From Ditylenchus dipsaci (Eukaryota; Nematoda; Chromadorea; Rhabditida; Anguinidae), in assembly GCA_004194705.1 (NCBI GenBank), contig SADC01000033.1, forward strand, positions 124,001 through 188,000: a DNA stretch of 64,000 bases, given 5' to 3'. The position numbers and the translations under genes are program-made. A model generated the notes under the pieces. The model saw nothing but the letters and a program-made list of their open reading frames with translations. It had not been told where the DNA came from and did not search any database. Positions 36,001-44,027 of the stretch are shown here, piece by piece (position 1 is the stretch's first letter; each line of letters starts with the position of its first letter).

Positions 36001-38990
36001 CGTTGGACCATTTTCCGTTGGACATTTTTCCGTTGCATATTGTTTCATTGCTTTTTCATTTTTGTCGTAATTTTATTAGGTCAATTGAGTGTATATTGTA
36101 TTATTGATATTTTCCTATCTTCACATTTTCTTTTTCCAATTTCATCCTTTCTTACTATAGATGGACGCTATTCTAAAGAAGCCGCATGCCTCACATTCAA
36201 ATCAAGGGAACAAAAAATATGTGCATCAAGGCAAGATGTATTTCAAAAATATAAATCTTAGAGGTGCGAATGAGGGAAAGGTCTCAGTAGAATGCGATCA
36301 GCGAGTCGTTGGTGGATGCAAAGGCAGAGCTTGGTTTTGGGCTACCACCGGAGAATTCATCAAGCAAGTCTCTTCCAATTTATATTTTCGTTAGGTAAAA
36401 CAAACTTCATGTAGATTGATCACGGAACATGGGTGCGAAGCTAATCCATCTCATATTGTTGCTACAGCTATCAGAAACGAAGAAAAGCATTTAGCTACGA
36501 CTACAAGAATGGTACTGAATAAACTTCATGATTTAAAATATCATGCTTTTTGAGTCTAGAGAACTGGAGAAATAATCTGCCAAGTGAGGAATCAAGCACG
36601 TGTGTCAGGAATACGAGACAATCTTCCACGTGTAGATGCTAGAAAAAGAGGCGTTAGAAGGGCTCGAACCGACTCCGATGATTGCAAACCCCCACCTGAT
36701 CCATCTGATGTTCAAGTAAATTATCTGACCTTCTTTCAACAGTTGTTTTTGATAACTTAAATTTAGAGTATTGTTATTCCACATGCTTATCGACTTTACC
36801 AAGCAGTGAATGGGCGTGAACTTGACCAGTGGCTTCTTGCAGATTCGGGAATGGATCAATCAATTGATGGTCGCATCTTTATTTTCGGCCGCAAAAGCTA
36901 TGAGTATTGGATTGAAAGTGTGAATCACATATTTGTAGATGGGACTTTTAAGATTTCTCCTCCTCTTTTTGAACAAGTACTGCTAATTTTTTTGGTTTTT
37001 TGAAAAACCACACATTAATTTCAGGTGTTCGTGGTCTTGGCTAAAAGAAGACAGTGTCATGGCACCACCTTTTGAATAATGATCTTGGTTTGTCGGCTTA
37101 GAGGGGCATCATCTTATTGAAGAAAATCAAGGTTCGCCCTTGGCCCTTCGAGGTTGCTCTGCATCATGGGTGCCTTCACGTGGCGTAGAGCGTTAGTACA
37201 CATCAATCAGAGGTGAAAACTAAATCCGTTAAATAATTTTTAGTTTCGGATTTCAAGTCATTAAGACACCCGAATTTTTTCCATATCATAGGGAGAGAGT
37301 TGAAAAGAACTGATATAGTAGTGCTCGCTCAAACTTTTTCCTACTCTACACTTCAATAAAACCAAAAGGATTCGGTGTATAGGCGTTAAGGCGGTGTCAA
37401 GAGTGGTTTTATATCGCAATAGTGCTATATCGAGAGTAGACTGTATCGCCAATAAAAAGAAACAACAATTGAAGGGGTACTATAGTGTTTCTTATGTGTC
37501 ACTGGGATACCGATTAAAAAAACCCCCTGCGGGGACCCTGCTGTGAAGTCAACTTTTTTCACTTAGTCGAAGCTTCAAGCGCAGAATAAACCAGCGTATA
37601 TTAAAACGGAATCAAACTTGTTTGTTAGGAATTATGTCTATCAATTGTTATCCGAGCATCAATTAAGTGAGTTACTGAAGTAAAAGTATTATTTTGTATA
37701 AAGAGCTTCCTGAAGTAAACAAGTTCCACTACCCCAACATTACTCCCTGGATTCAGCCAAGTTGCGCAGTCAGCCAATTTGCGCCGGCGGATGTGGCGGA
37801 ATAATATCCAACGAAAAAATGTCCGACGGAAAAATGTCCAACGGAAAAATGGTCTGACGGAAAAATGTCCAACGGAAAAATGGTCTGACGGAAAAATGAC
37901 CACGGAAAAATGTCCACGGAAAAATGTCCAACGGAAAAATGTCCAATTCCCTCTATATAGTGACAAACTCTACATAGTGGCAATATTTTTTCGATTTGGT
38001 TGGACTGAAAGAAAGTAACCCGAAAAAACGATCTATATAGTAGAAAATTCTGTATAGTGGCATCCAGTTTTAGACCGAGATTTATTGCAGAAATGAAAAA
38101 TGTTCTGTAACTAAATAAGTGTTATTTTGTAAAATAATGAAAAATTTGCACGCGTAAAATAGGATACACACAAAAAGTTTGAATTTTTTGTCTTAACCAT
38201 GCCATAAATGGACGGTGGACGGACGGCCATATTTTTCAAAAACAAGACGGTTGGTAAAAAAAAATTCGGACGGCAGACGGTACGCCGTCAGATTGTCAAA
38301 AAAAAGTTGTCACTATGGTTATGGTTGTTAATTATGAATTCATCATTTGTTAACATTTGTTTCTATATTCAACTGATCGAATCAACTTGATAAGAAGAAG
38401 TAGACGACACAAATAAAAACCTAAAGTTTCTAGACTGTGAGCTCTGAAATAGAGCATATTATGTACGTCGTACCCCTAGACAAAATAAAGGGCTAAAAAC
38501 AGACATGAATTAAATTCGAAGATGCTGTAAATAGATGAATTTATTTAGACGCTGGGTGACCACGTTTATCTTTGTTGCGAGAGCATTTATTTCTGGTGCT
38601 TTTCAATGTGTTTATGTCTACACTCCTGAGGTTAATCCAGATTTTTCACTCTAATAAAAAGAAGTAATCTATTATCTTCCAGGTTTATCCCACAACCCTG
38701 AGAGCAATTGGCCTTGGTGCTTCAAGCTCTATGGCCCGATTAGGAGCGATTATTACAGTTTGCTGAAGTGTTTCTATAAATTTCTTTTCAATATTTTTTT
38801 CAGCCATTTGTGGCCCAAGTAGCATCTGGTCACTCGCTTATGATACCCATAAGTATTTATGGGGTAACTTCATTGCTTGGATTAATCGCCGCACTGTCCC
38901 TCCCTATTGAAACCAAGGGAAGGCAAATGAAGGTGGATTTGACTTTTTAGATTCCATAAAAATATTCTTTTTTTGCAGGAATCTCACTGA
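21081..38990 (+). CDS. SVOP-like major facilitator transporter
   Basis: Homolog of synaptic vesicle 2-related protein, a 12-helix MFS membrane protein of vesicles. Exons I can place: 21081-21213, 21456-21533, 27696-27807, 27860-27914, 27968-28091, 28148-28172, 28226-28327, 28384-28446, 28500-28763, 32590-32698, 32749-32815, 32863-32974, 38549-38630, 38683-38757, 38804-38932, 38979-38990. Family blocks in order: [40 protein letters not shown] (MFS signature), [86 protein letters not shown], and [14 protein letters not shown] at the end. The start exon is not identified. Frame breaks: a G4 run at 28076-28079 inside the GIGGVPQS block, and an unresolved shift between 28605 and 28690. Three introns (6.2, 3.8 and 5.6 kb) are filled with mobile DNA. 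Confidence 0.9.
21262..21424. repeat. Short palindrome in SVOP intron
   Basis: AAATTTCCTAATTTTGAAAA near 21268 is inverted at 21396-21416, around a spacer. It is probably a small MITE. Confidence 0.55.
21534..22570. other. SVOP intron segment without recognised gene
   Basis: AT-rich sequence with a fragment of the GATCAGGTGGAG foldback arm at 22410-22490 and a fragment (22495-22550) inverted relative to the tandem unit at 26210-26250. The minus-strand frame at 22078-22440 lacks splice context or family resemblance. Confidence 0.45.
22980..23268 (-). CDS. Unidentified ORF fragment between GC-rich arms
   Basis: Read on the minus strand from an acceptor-like CTTAAG near 23268, one frame gives [19 protein letters not shown], then [20 protein letters not shown] and [20 protein letters not shown], then a basic tail (KGMKNKTMF). 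The acidic-then-helical layout loosely resembles the C-terminus of Snf7/CHMP proteins, but I cannot assign it. It is flanked by AT-rich DNA and enclosed by inverted arrays, so it may be a captured exon. Confidence 0.35.
23300..23530. repeat. TTTTTGTACCAAATTTACTTC array and CCCGGAATGG core
   Basis: Four 20-base units of TTGTACCAAATTTACTTCTT (23310-23390) lead into GCTCAGAATCCCACCCCGG, a core shared with elements at 31212-31825 and 41338-42536. It looks like a one-armed remnant of that family lodged in the GC-rich element. Confidence 0.55.
23907..25747. repeat. 1.8 kb palindrome in SVOP intron
   Basis: About 180 bases at 23907-24100 (ACATGGATTGTATCTACCC, then GGCCACATGAGTTGTACCC) are inverted at 25568-25747. 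Inner arms at 24100-24850 and 25140-25560 are inverted copies of the GATCAGGTGGAGGATAT foldback family. The spacer 24850-25140 has no coding potential. Confidence 0.78.
25748..26034. repeat. ACTATATAGA tandem block
   Basis: At 25838-25880 a short direct repeat GATTACTATATAGAGATGA is present two to three times. The rest is AT-rich with no gene seen. Confidence 0.45.
26035..26500. repeat. Tandem repeat, three units of about 190 bases
   Basis: Units start near 26036, 26227 and 26418. Each opens TTTTATAATGGTGAAAAC, then GAATCTCAGCTACAAAAT, then a GGTCGAACTGGCC-like block. It is unrelated in sequence to the 187-base array at 4319 but shares its near-nucleosomal period and an element-rich setting. 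Confidence 0.7.
26520..26640. repeat. GATAGGCGAGG minisatellite
   Basis: About ten imperfect 10-11 base units of GGTAGGCGAG/GATAGGCGAG. Confidence 0.75.
26659..26909. mobile_element. TA-flanked MITE (CCGTATTTCCTGTAATAAGG)
   Basis: Inverted ends CCGTATTTCCTGTAATAAGG and its inverse, each next to TA, fit a Tc1/mariner-type TA duplication. The core has TTAACTCCCACGAGCTCTAC and TTTAGATTTTG blocks shared with copies at about 27361-27612, 47383-47590 and 51072-51352, and a truncated one at 56617-56722. Confidence 0.75.
27126..27310. mobile_element. Palindromic MITE (TTAAAGGGGCATGCC ends)
   Basis: Arms 27126-27170 and 27265-27310 are inverted copies, including GCTAATAAGAGGTGGTGCCC. The spacer is AT-rich. 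Confidence 0.7.
27361..27612. mobile_element. Second TA-flanked CCGTATT MITE copy
   Basis: The left end is degraded (TATTTCCTCTAATAGGCCC); the right end is TATTAGAGGTAATACGG next to TA. The internal TTAACTCTCACGAGCTTTAC block identifies the family. It lies just upstream of an SVOP exon. Confidence 0.65.
28966..29255. repeat. CACCCACTCTCCTG minisatellite
   Basis: Repeated CACTCTCCTGNCTCA units with variable spacing in an SVOP intron. Proline/serine-rich frames on both strands come from the repeat. Confidence 0.65.
29256..29511. mobile_element. MITE with GCCTTGGTCCCC arms
   Basis: Inverted ends begin GGCTCTAGTCAACTTTAGG, then AAATTTGCCTTGGTCCCC. The central ATGGTGATCATGGTTAACAT block is also near the centre of the nested MITE at 19040. 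The target duplication was not resolved. Confidence 0.7.
29871..31135. mobile_element. Iteron element, motif CTCATTTGCGCAAA, with B-box arms
   Basis: An exact 9-base duplication TTATTTTTG lies at 29862-29870 and 31136-31144. Ends carry TTACTACTCATTT and two or three CTCATTTGCGCAAA units. Just inside each array is a tRNA T-arm/B-box-like GGTTCGAATCC (29920, and inverted near 31062). Middle parts include GTGGTCGTCCACTTGG-type blocks seen also at 47.2 and 61.7 kb. Confidence 0.8.
30393..30641. mobile_element. Tc1/pogo-like MITE (CAGTCAAACCTCGATTTAAC)
   Basis: Inverted ends CAGTCAAACCTCGATTTAAC are flanked by TA on both sides (30391-30392, 30642-30643). A CAGTC terminus with TA duplication is typical of pogo/Tigger-type Tc1/mariner elements. 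Internal second copy of the terminal motif near 30583. Confidence 0.82.
31212..31825. mobile_element. Iteron element, motif TTTTGCAGCTAATTCTCG
   Basis: An exact 9-base duplication TTGAAAATG lies at 31203-31211 and 31826-31834. Ends begin GGGTAAAACGGAATTTTGC. Each arm has four or five 20-base iterons. The inner arms share the GCTCAGAATCCCAGCCCGG core with the elements at 41338-42536 and 23300-23530, whose iterons are different. Confidence 0.88.
33080..33370. other. SVOP intron segment, no gene called
   Basis: A plus-strand frame of 93 codons crosses here, but without family resemblance or clear splice sites. A relatively GC-rich patch at 33185-33290 has no recognised repeat. Confidence 0.4.
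33370..34210. repeat. Foldback of the GAGTGCTCGGATAGA / CTCGACCCC family
   Basis: Arms 33370-33700 and 33860-34195 are inverted copies with blocks CATGAGAAAGCCG and CGGGGTCGAGAAACACG, around a GTGTCTAAGGTATGTGGGT core. A G-run is present near 33608. Same family as 7300-8480 and 24100-25560. Confidence 0.72.
34326..35917. mobile_element. 1.6 kb TIR element (TATCAACATTACTTTWAT arms)
   Basis: Ends GAGCTTT, then TATCAACATTACTTT and GACATAAATAGACACAT are inverted at 35838-35917. Inside, 35580-35830 is a palindrome around TTCTGCTCGAGACGATAAAT. No coding sequence was recognised in 34420-35580. Confidence 0.68.
35924..37950. mobile_element. MULE with GGACATTTTTCCGTT iteron ends and transposase remnant
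   Basis: An exact 9-base duplication CTCTATATA lies at 35915-35923 and 37951-37959. Ends begin GG and carry inverted arrays of TTTTTCCGTTGGACA (35939-36030, about six units; 37800-37945, about nine). The transposase-like coding region at 36161-37075 lies between, directly linking an iteron-array element to MULE transposase. It is inserted in the last large SVOP intron. Confidence 0.88.
36161..37075 (+). pseudogene. FLYWCH/MULE transposase, truncated
   Basis: ATG at 36161 opens an exon ending near 36367 with FLYWCH-type features ([18 protein letters not shown]). The next exon continues [21 protein letters not shown] following exon has a basic segment ([14 protein letters not shown]), then [16 protein letters not shown] and [17 protein letters not shown], the MULE DGTF catalytic-region block. 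Coding resemblance ends near 37075, so the second half of the catalytic domain is missing. The remaining 37080-37790 is degraded. Inactive as seen. Confidence 0.78.
37960..38548. other. SVOP intron remainder
   Basis: It contains a GACGGNNGACGG block (38208-38290) and TATATAGTGG words resembling Tc1/pogo termini (37951-38060). No gene was seen. Confidence 0.45.
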
Positions 38991-39241
38991 AGAATAGATT
39001 TGTTGCAAACAAACTCTCATTTTACCGACAGATATTATCATATCTACTTTGCAAAAAAACAAACAGTCCAACAAAGAATTTTATTCACCAATTTTATTGT
39101 TGAAATCATTAAAAGAATTGCTTCAATACGTTAGATAAAATACTCGGTTAATTATATGTTATGCAGTCCGATCAACTACAGCCTGCCATGAAAATATAGT
39201 CAAACTGTACAAAACAAGCTAACACGAAAAATGCTGGCCCG

Positions 39242-39727
39242 ACTGTACAATCCACGCAATTCTCAAAAATGCCCTAGAACTTGTTTTTTGCTGTTTTATG
39301 CCTTTAAAAATGCTTCAAACACATTTTAAGTTGCGCACAAGCATTTAGAGTTTTTTTTAAAGTTACATTTTTTGACTTTTTGCCTTGGTCCCCTGTTTTT
39401 TCCAATTTTAAATACTTATAAACTAAGAATCGGTGCAGTTTAGCGTAATTTTACCATTTTGTGGTTTGGAGAACATGTTGAAGTCCTTCCTAACATATGC
39501 TGACTTACCCTTGTCTACGACTGAAAAAGTCGTATCGTAAAACAGTTAAAACAGCCAAAGTTTAAAACAACAGGGGGGACCAAGGCAAAAAGTCAAAATT
39601 TAAAATTTTATCAGAAAACTTTAAATGCTTTTCCATAGTCTAAAAACATCTTTCAAATATGTTTCAGTGCATAAAACATCAAAAACATTTTCTAAGTATT
39701 TTTGCGAATCGAGTGGATTGTACAGTT
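39242..39727. mobile_element. MITE with CTGTACAATCCAC ends and GCCTTGGTCCCC inner arms
   Basis: Ends ACTGTACAATCCACGC and the inverse near 39710-39727 extend inward through AAATGCTTCAAACACATTT-type blocks. Inner arms carry TTGCCTTGGTCCCC (39378) and its inverse near 39580. It lies just 3' of SVOP. Confidence 0.7.
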
Positions 39728-39780
39728 AAATTTATCGATGCAAGAAAAAATAGCGATTCTAATTTATTGAATCATGACTT

Positions 39781-40182
39781 GTGTTTAAAACTTCTATGAA
39801 GTATTCCTCTTTGATAAACTTCCACTTACTGGTTTTATCAGAATTAAGTTTATTTCCCCTTGATATAATGCATGCTAAGAATTTAGATCTTCAGTTCTTA
39901 TTCGACCCCGGTAAGTTAATTATTTTTATTTTGATGATCGCTATATATTTTTATCTCAACTTTTCGCGAGTGAAGACTTTTTCAAATACGGCTTAAGGTA
40001 TCTTCGAAAATGCGAGATTAGCTTTTTTTCCATGTTCGAAATAATCAAAAAAAAATTCAGAAGTTTTCGTTAGAACAGATGTATGAATACATAAACCACA
40101 GAGCGACACGAATGCTTCTTGAGCGCTTTTTGAAGAAACGCAAGATGGGTCTGTCTGATGTCCGAAACGAAAATAATCAGTA
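39781..40182 (+). CDS. Unidentified gene end
   Basis: Exon 39781-39911 reads to HAKNLDLQFLFDPG before GTAAGT. The following segment reads SEDFFKYGLRYLRKCEISFF and SMFEIIKKK, then, one frame over, KFSLEQMYEYINHRATRMLL, ending MGLSDVRNENNQ and TAG at 40182. The frame change falls exactly in an A9 run at about 40048-40056. Helical, basic C-terminus; family not recognised. The 5' part is not in view or lies beyond the MITE. Confidence 0.5.
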
Positions 40183-40776
40183 GTACAATACATTTGTTGC
40201 TCCGTTACCGTTATTTGTTACCGTTATTTTGTTGCAATAAAACTTTTACCAAAATCATGAATAGTGAAATAGAAACGGTTACTCTAATATCAAAAATCAA
40301 AAAAAGGTCAAGGAAAAATAAAAGGGTCGATTAACCCCAATAAGTTCTGAAAAGTTTAAATTAAGACAGGCGCCAGAGGCGCCAGTTAAGCTACATACAG
40401 TGCGCCAAATAACAGAATTGTGATATTTTACGAAAAATATCCATTTTTTGTTTGTTTATTTGTTGTTTGTTACTAACGTTGTGATGAGATTGTATTTCGA
40501 TAACAAACATTGAGATGTCCACAAGTTTTAAACATTTTGTTTGTACGTACTCAACGAGAAAATAACGCCATTATCGGCCTTACATATATGTATTGTCGTT
40601 CTTTTCTCTCAAAATATAAGTTTTAAAAAAGGCGCCAGAGGCGCCAGTAAAGCTAGTTACTAATAATCGGCAATAATAATCGGCTACTAATAATCCTAAT
40701 AAATTATTAGTTATGAAATGACTTTTACGCGCATTTCTTTTGTATAGCTTCAGACAAAGCAACGGTTCTTGCTAGG
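40183..40776. repeat. Gene-free stretch with duplicated GGCGCCAGAGGCGCCAG
   Basis: GGCGCCAGAGGCGCCAGTTAA near 40368 and GGCGCCAGAGGCGCCAGTAAA near 40630 are direct copies about 260 bases apart, each followed by AGCTA. No gene was seen. Confidence 0.55.
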
Positions 40777-41337
40777 GACTGGCATACGACTCGATACACA
40801 TTGTGACTCGATACACCAACTCGATACAGTTGCGACTCGATACACCAACTCGATACAGTTGCGACTCGATACGCCAACTCGATACACAGGGTCTCGAGTT
40901 CGACTCCCGCCGATTGTTATTTTTTTATTTTGACATTTTTTTATTCTTTTGTATCAATATTCATCACTTCTAACCATATATTTACTTTGATAATGGCTAA
41001 ACATTCGGAAAGCAGCTTAAATTTATGCGGTGCCGCTGGATACCCTATTTCTTATTATCACTTGGTTTTCTCTTTAGAGTTTGGCAAAAGAGTCTACGAA
41101 TAAGTACATAATCGAGAGAATCGCTCACAATTGTCTCTAAAGTATGTACGCGCATATTCCATGCGCATATTTTATTCTCAAGACCTCTATGTCCGAAGAG
41201 GGTAACCTTGTAACATTTTTTTAATTCATGCCCTTATGAATTTTTTATATTTTTAGCCGTTTTGTAGTTTCAGAACACATTTCAGGCCGTCCTAACGCGC
41301 GCTGGCCTACCCTTTGCCTAATGGCTCATTTATAAAC

Positions 41338-42536
41338 GGATAATATTTTTTTCTTACCGCAAAACACTTGAAAATTACCGCAAATCATTTTTTATTACCG
41401 CAATTTGATTTTCCCGCAAAATACTTTTTCTTACCGCAAAATACTTTTTTCTTACCGCAGTTTGATTTTCCCGCAAAATACTTTTTCTTACCGCAAAATA
41501 CTTTTTTCTTACCGCGGAATAACTCGGATCCCTCAGAATCCCACCCGGAATGGCCAGAAGCCCCTGAAAGTTAATTTTTTGGGGGTTTACTAAGGCCTCA
41601 AACACAATGAGGAGTCTGTTTGCGGGTGCTAAATCAGATTTGTAACTCGGAAAAGGCCATAACTTTTTTTTCAATTTTTCAAAAATTATTCTGTTGGTGC
41701 CATCTTGTAGCTTAGATTTAGGTCTACCAGATGAGCATTTTATAAAGTGGATGTTCTTAAAAAAATTGAGATAAAAATGTAAGACTTCGCCTAAGACTCC
41801 TGACTCAAATTCTGGTCAGGAGTCTTGGGCGGAGTCTTACATTTTTATATAAAATTTTTGAAAGACATTCACTTTATAAAATGCTCATCTGGTAGACCTA
41901 AATCTAAGCTACAAGATGGCACCAACAGAATAATTTTTGAAAAATTGAAAAAAAAGTTATGGCCTTTTCCGAGTTAGAAATCTGATTTAGCGTCCGCAAA
42001 CAGACTCCTCATTGTGTTTGAGGCCTAAAGGGGAGTAAACTTTTCGAGAAAAATCGATTGAGCGGATCAGATTTCGGGTCCGATGGGCTTAATCGCTCAG
42101 AATTCCAGGTTTATGGTTTTCGAGTGGTTCAGGGTGGTGTTATGGGCGATTGAGCCGATCGGACCCGAAATCTGATCCGCTCAATCGAATTTTCGCAAAA
42201 AGTTTACCCCCCCTTTTAGTAAACCCGAAAAAACCAACTTTCAGGGCTTTTGGCCATTCTGGGTGGGATTCTGAGGGATCCTAGTTGTTTGCTGACTGAA
42301 AAATTCAAATTCCCGCAAAATTTTGACTAAAAACGACGAGAAAATTTTTTGCGGTAAGAAAAAGTATTTTTGCGGTAAGAAAAAAGTATTTTGCGGTAAG
42401 AAAAAAGTATTTTGCGGTAAGAAAAAAGTATTTTGCTGTAATAAAAAAGTATTTTGCGGGAAAATCAAATTGCGGTAATAAAAAAATGATTTGCGGTAAT
42501 TTTCAAGTGTTTTGCGGTAAGAAGAAAGTACCATCC
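41338..42536. mobile_element. Iteron element, motif TTACCGCAAAATACTTTTT
   Basis: An exact 9-base duplication TTTATAAAC lies at 41329-41337 and 42537-42545. Ends begin GGATAATAT / GGATGGTAC. Inverted arrays of about nine TTACCGCAAAATACTTTTT units occupy 41352-41515 and 42340-42525. The inner core GATCCCTCAGAATCCCACCC matches that of the element at 31212-31825. A palindromic MITE (41594-42025) is nested inside. Confidence 0.88.
41594..42025. mobile_element. PIF/Harbinger-like palindromic MITE, TAA TSD
   Basis: Ends GGCCTCAAACACAATGAGGA and its inverse, flanked by TAA (41591-41593, 42026-42028). It is nearly palindromic over 432 bases and is a sister copy of 51860-52288. Confidence 0.85.
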
Positions 42537-42962
42537 TTTATAAACGTTGTCGTTGTCGTTGGAATATTTTTTTTATAAAACCCTTTTTTTTCGCCAACGA
42601 CAACGACGACTTATTTATAAAAAATCCGACGCCAACGACAACGACGACACCAACGACAACGAAATTTTTCATTCAAAATTGGACAAATTTCGCATTCTCA
42701 GACGAGATTTCACGGGAAAACGTGTGGAGAATATAGTTAATAATTAAAATTCTGACTTAAAATGCAAAATTTGTCTAATTTGGAAGAAAAATTTTCGTTG
42801 TCGTCGGCGATGTCGTTGGCGTTGTCGTTGGATTTTTTATAAATAGGTCGTCATTGTCGTTGTCGTCGTCGTTGGCGTTGTCGTTGGCGTAAAAGTGCCT
42901 TTATAAAACATTTTTCCAACGACAACGACGACGACAACGACAACGTTTATAAATGAGCCATA
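42537..42962. repeat. CGACAACGACAACG arms of a TGGCTCATTTATAAAC element
   Basis: GTTGTCGTTGTCGTTGG arrays at 42546-42570 and 42605-42660 are inverted at 42795-42940. The right end GTTTATAAATGAGCCATAAG matches, inverted, TAATGGCTCATTTATAAAC at 41320. The element at 41338 therefore landed in one arm of an older element (about 41320-42962). The same family forms arms at 3120-3260 and 8505-8550. Confidence 0.7.
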
Positions 42963-43475
42963 AGGCTTTGCCTAAATTATAAAAAGACAATAAAATGGCC
43001 TGAAATTTGTAGAAGGCGCAAACTCTGTATGAAATCTCAGAAGGTGCCAAACACCCTAATGACGATGAGAATCAAGGATTCAAAGACGCAAAAAGATATT
43101 AAAGCCCATCACACATCGAAAAAATGACAAAACGTCAAAATAACACTAGACGAAGGTCAAACTCGAGACCCGGTGTATCGAGTTGGCGTATCGAGTCGTA
43201 ACTGTATCGAGTTGGTGTATCGAGTCGCAACTGTATCGAGTTGGTGTATCGAGTCACAATGTGTATCGAGTCGTCGTTATACCCTTGCGAGGTCATCTTT
43301 TGAACTTTTTGGTTTATGTGATAGCACTATAAAGTGTTTTGACGGCTGTTTTAGCCTTGTAGTTTCCTTTTCTTTTAGTCCATTGGTTTTGTTTAAGTCT
43401 AGGTCAGCGTGATGGTAAAGCCAGATAAGATCATTGTGGTACACAAATTCTTGGCCCATAGGATAGAAACGAATG

Positions 43476-43744
43476 GTAAAACAGCAACCGGATACAAATT
43501 GTAACCGGATACAGCAACCGGATACAGTGACAAATTTTGCCTTGGTCCCCGCTGTTGATTTTTTTCAATCTTTTTCGATTTCTCGAATTTTCACGCACTT
43601 AGGTTTAGGCTTAGGCTCAGGGTAGGCCAGCGCCCGTTAGGACGGACTCAAACGTGCGGTTCAAACATACTTTTCGTACTTTAGAAAAAAATTGTATCCG
43701 GTTGCTGTATCCGGTTACAATTTGTATCCGGTTGCTGGGAAGTC
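43476..43744. mobile_element. Short iteron element, motif TGTATCCGGTTGC
   Basis: Inverted AGCAACCGGATACA units occupy 43482-43527 and 43693-43737. The right end, inverted, is GACTTCCCAGCAACCGG. Flanks share AAACGAAT on both sides (8 of 9 bases). The centre has a GCCTTGGTCCCC fragment (43541). It lies about 0.3 kb upstream of the KH gene start. Confidence 0.72.
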
Positions 43745-44027
43745 AAACGAATTTGGCTGATTTAAAAATAAACCGAGTGAGCGGAGAGGGATAGTGGTTA
43801 TCTCTAGGACCAAGGCAGACATTTTTCCCAGACAGCTATATAAGCTGATACAATCAGCCAGTAGGACCAGTACAGTCCAAAATTTGGGAGCAAACCATTT
43901 GCTCTCTTGATCTTCTGGTTCCTTCTGGCTTTTAGTTTTTATTATTTGTTCTAATATTTTTACTAAGTCTTAGTTCTCACTTTGTAGTATTGCTCATTAC
44001 ATAAGTTTCTACTCTACTTCACTCCCT
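43745..44027. promoter_or_regulatory. Upstream region of the KH gene
   Basis: A TATATAAG word at 43839 and T-rich sequence precede the ATG at 44028. A promoter here is inference from position and from this being non-repetitive DNA. Confidence 0.35.

Larger units (their letters stand above)
40777..43283. mobile_element. Iteron-end MULE-like element, motif TGTATCGAGTTG
   Basis: Near-exact 9-base duplication: CTTGCTAGG (40768-40776) and CTTGCGAGG (43284-43292). Inverted arrays of CGACTCGATACAC occupy 40786-40887 and 43174-43273. The left end GACTGGCATACGACTCG resembles GACTGCCCTACGACCGG of the element at 48619; the right end, inverted, is GGTATAACGACGACTCG. Just inside the left array is a B-box-like GAGTTCGACTCCC (40895), mirrored at 43160. 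It hosts nested insertions and no transposase. Confidence 0.85.
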
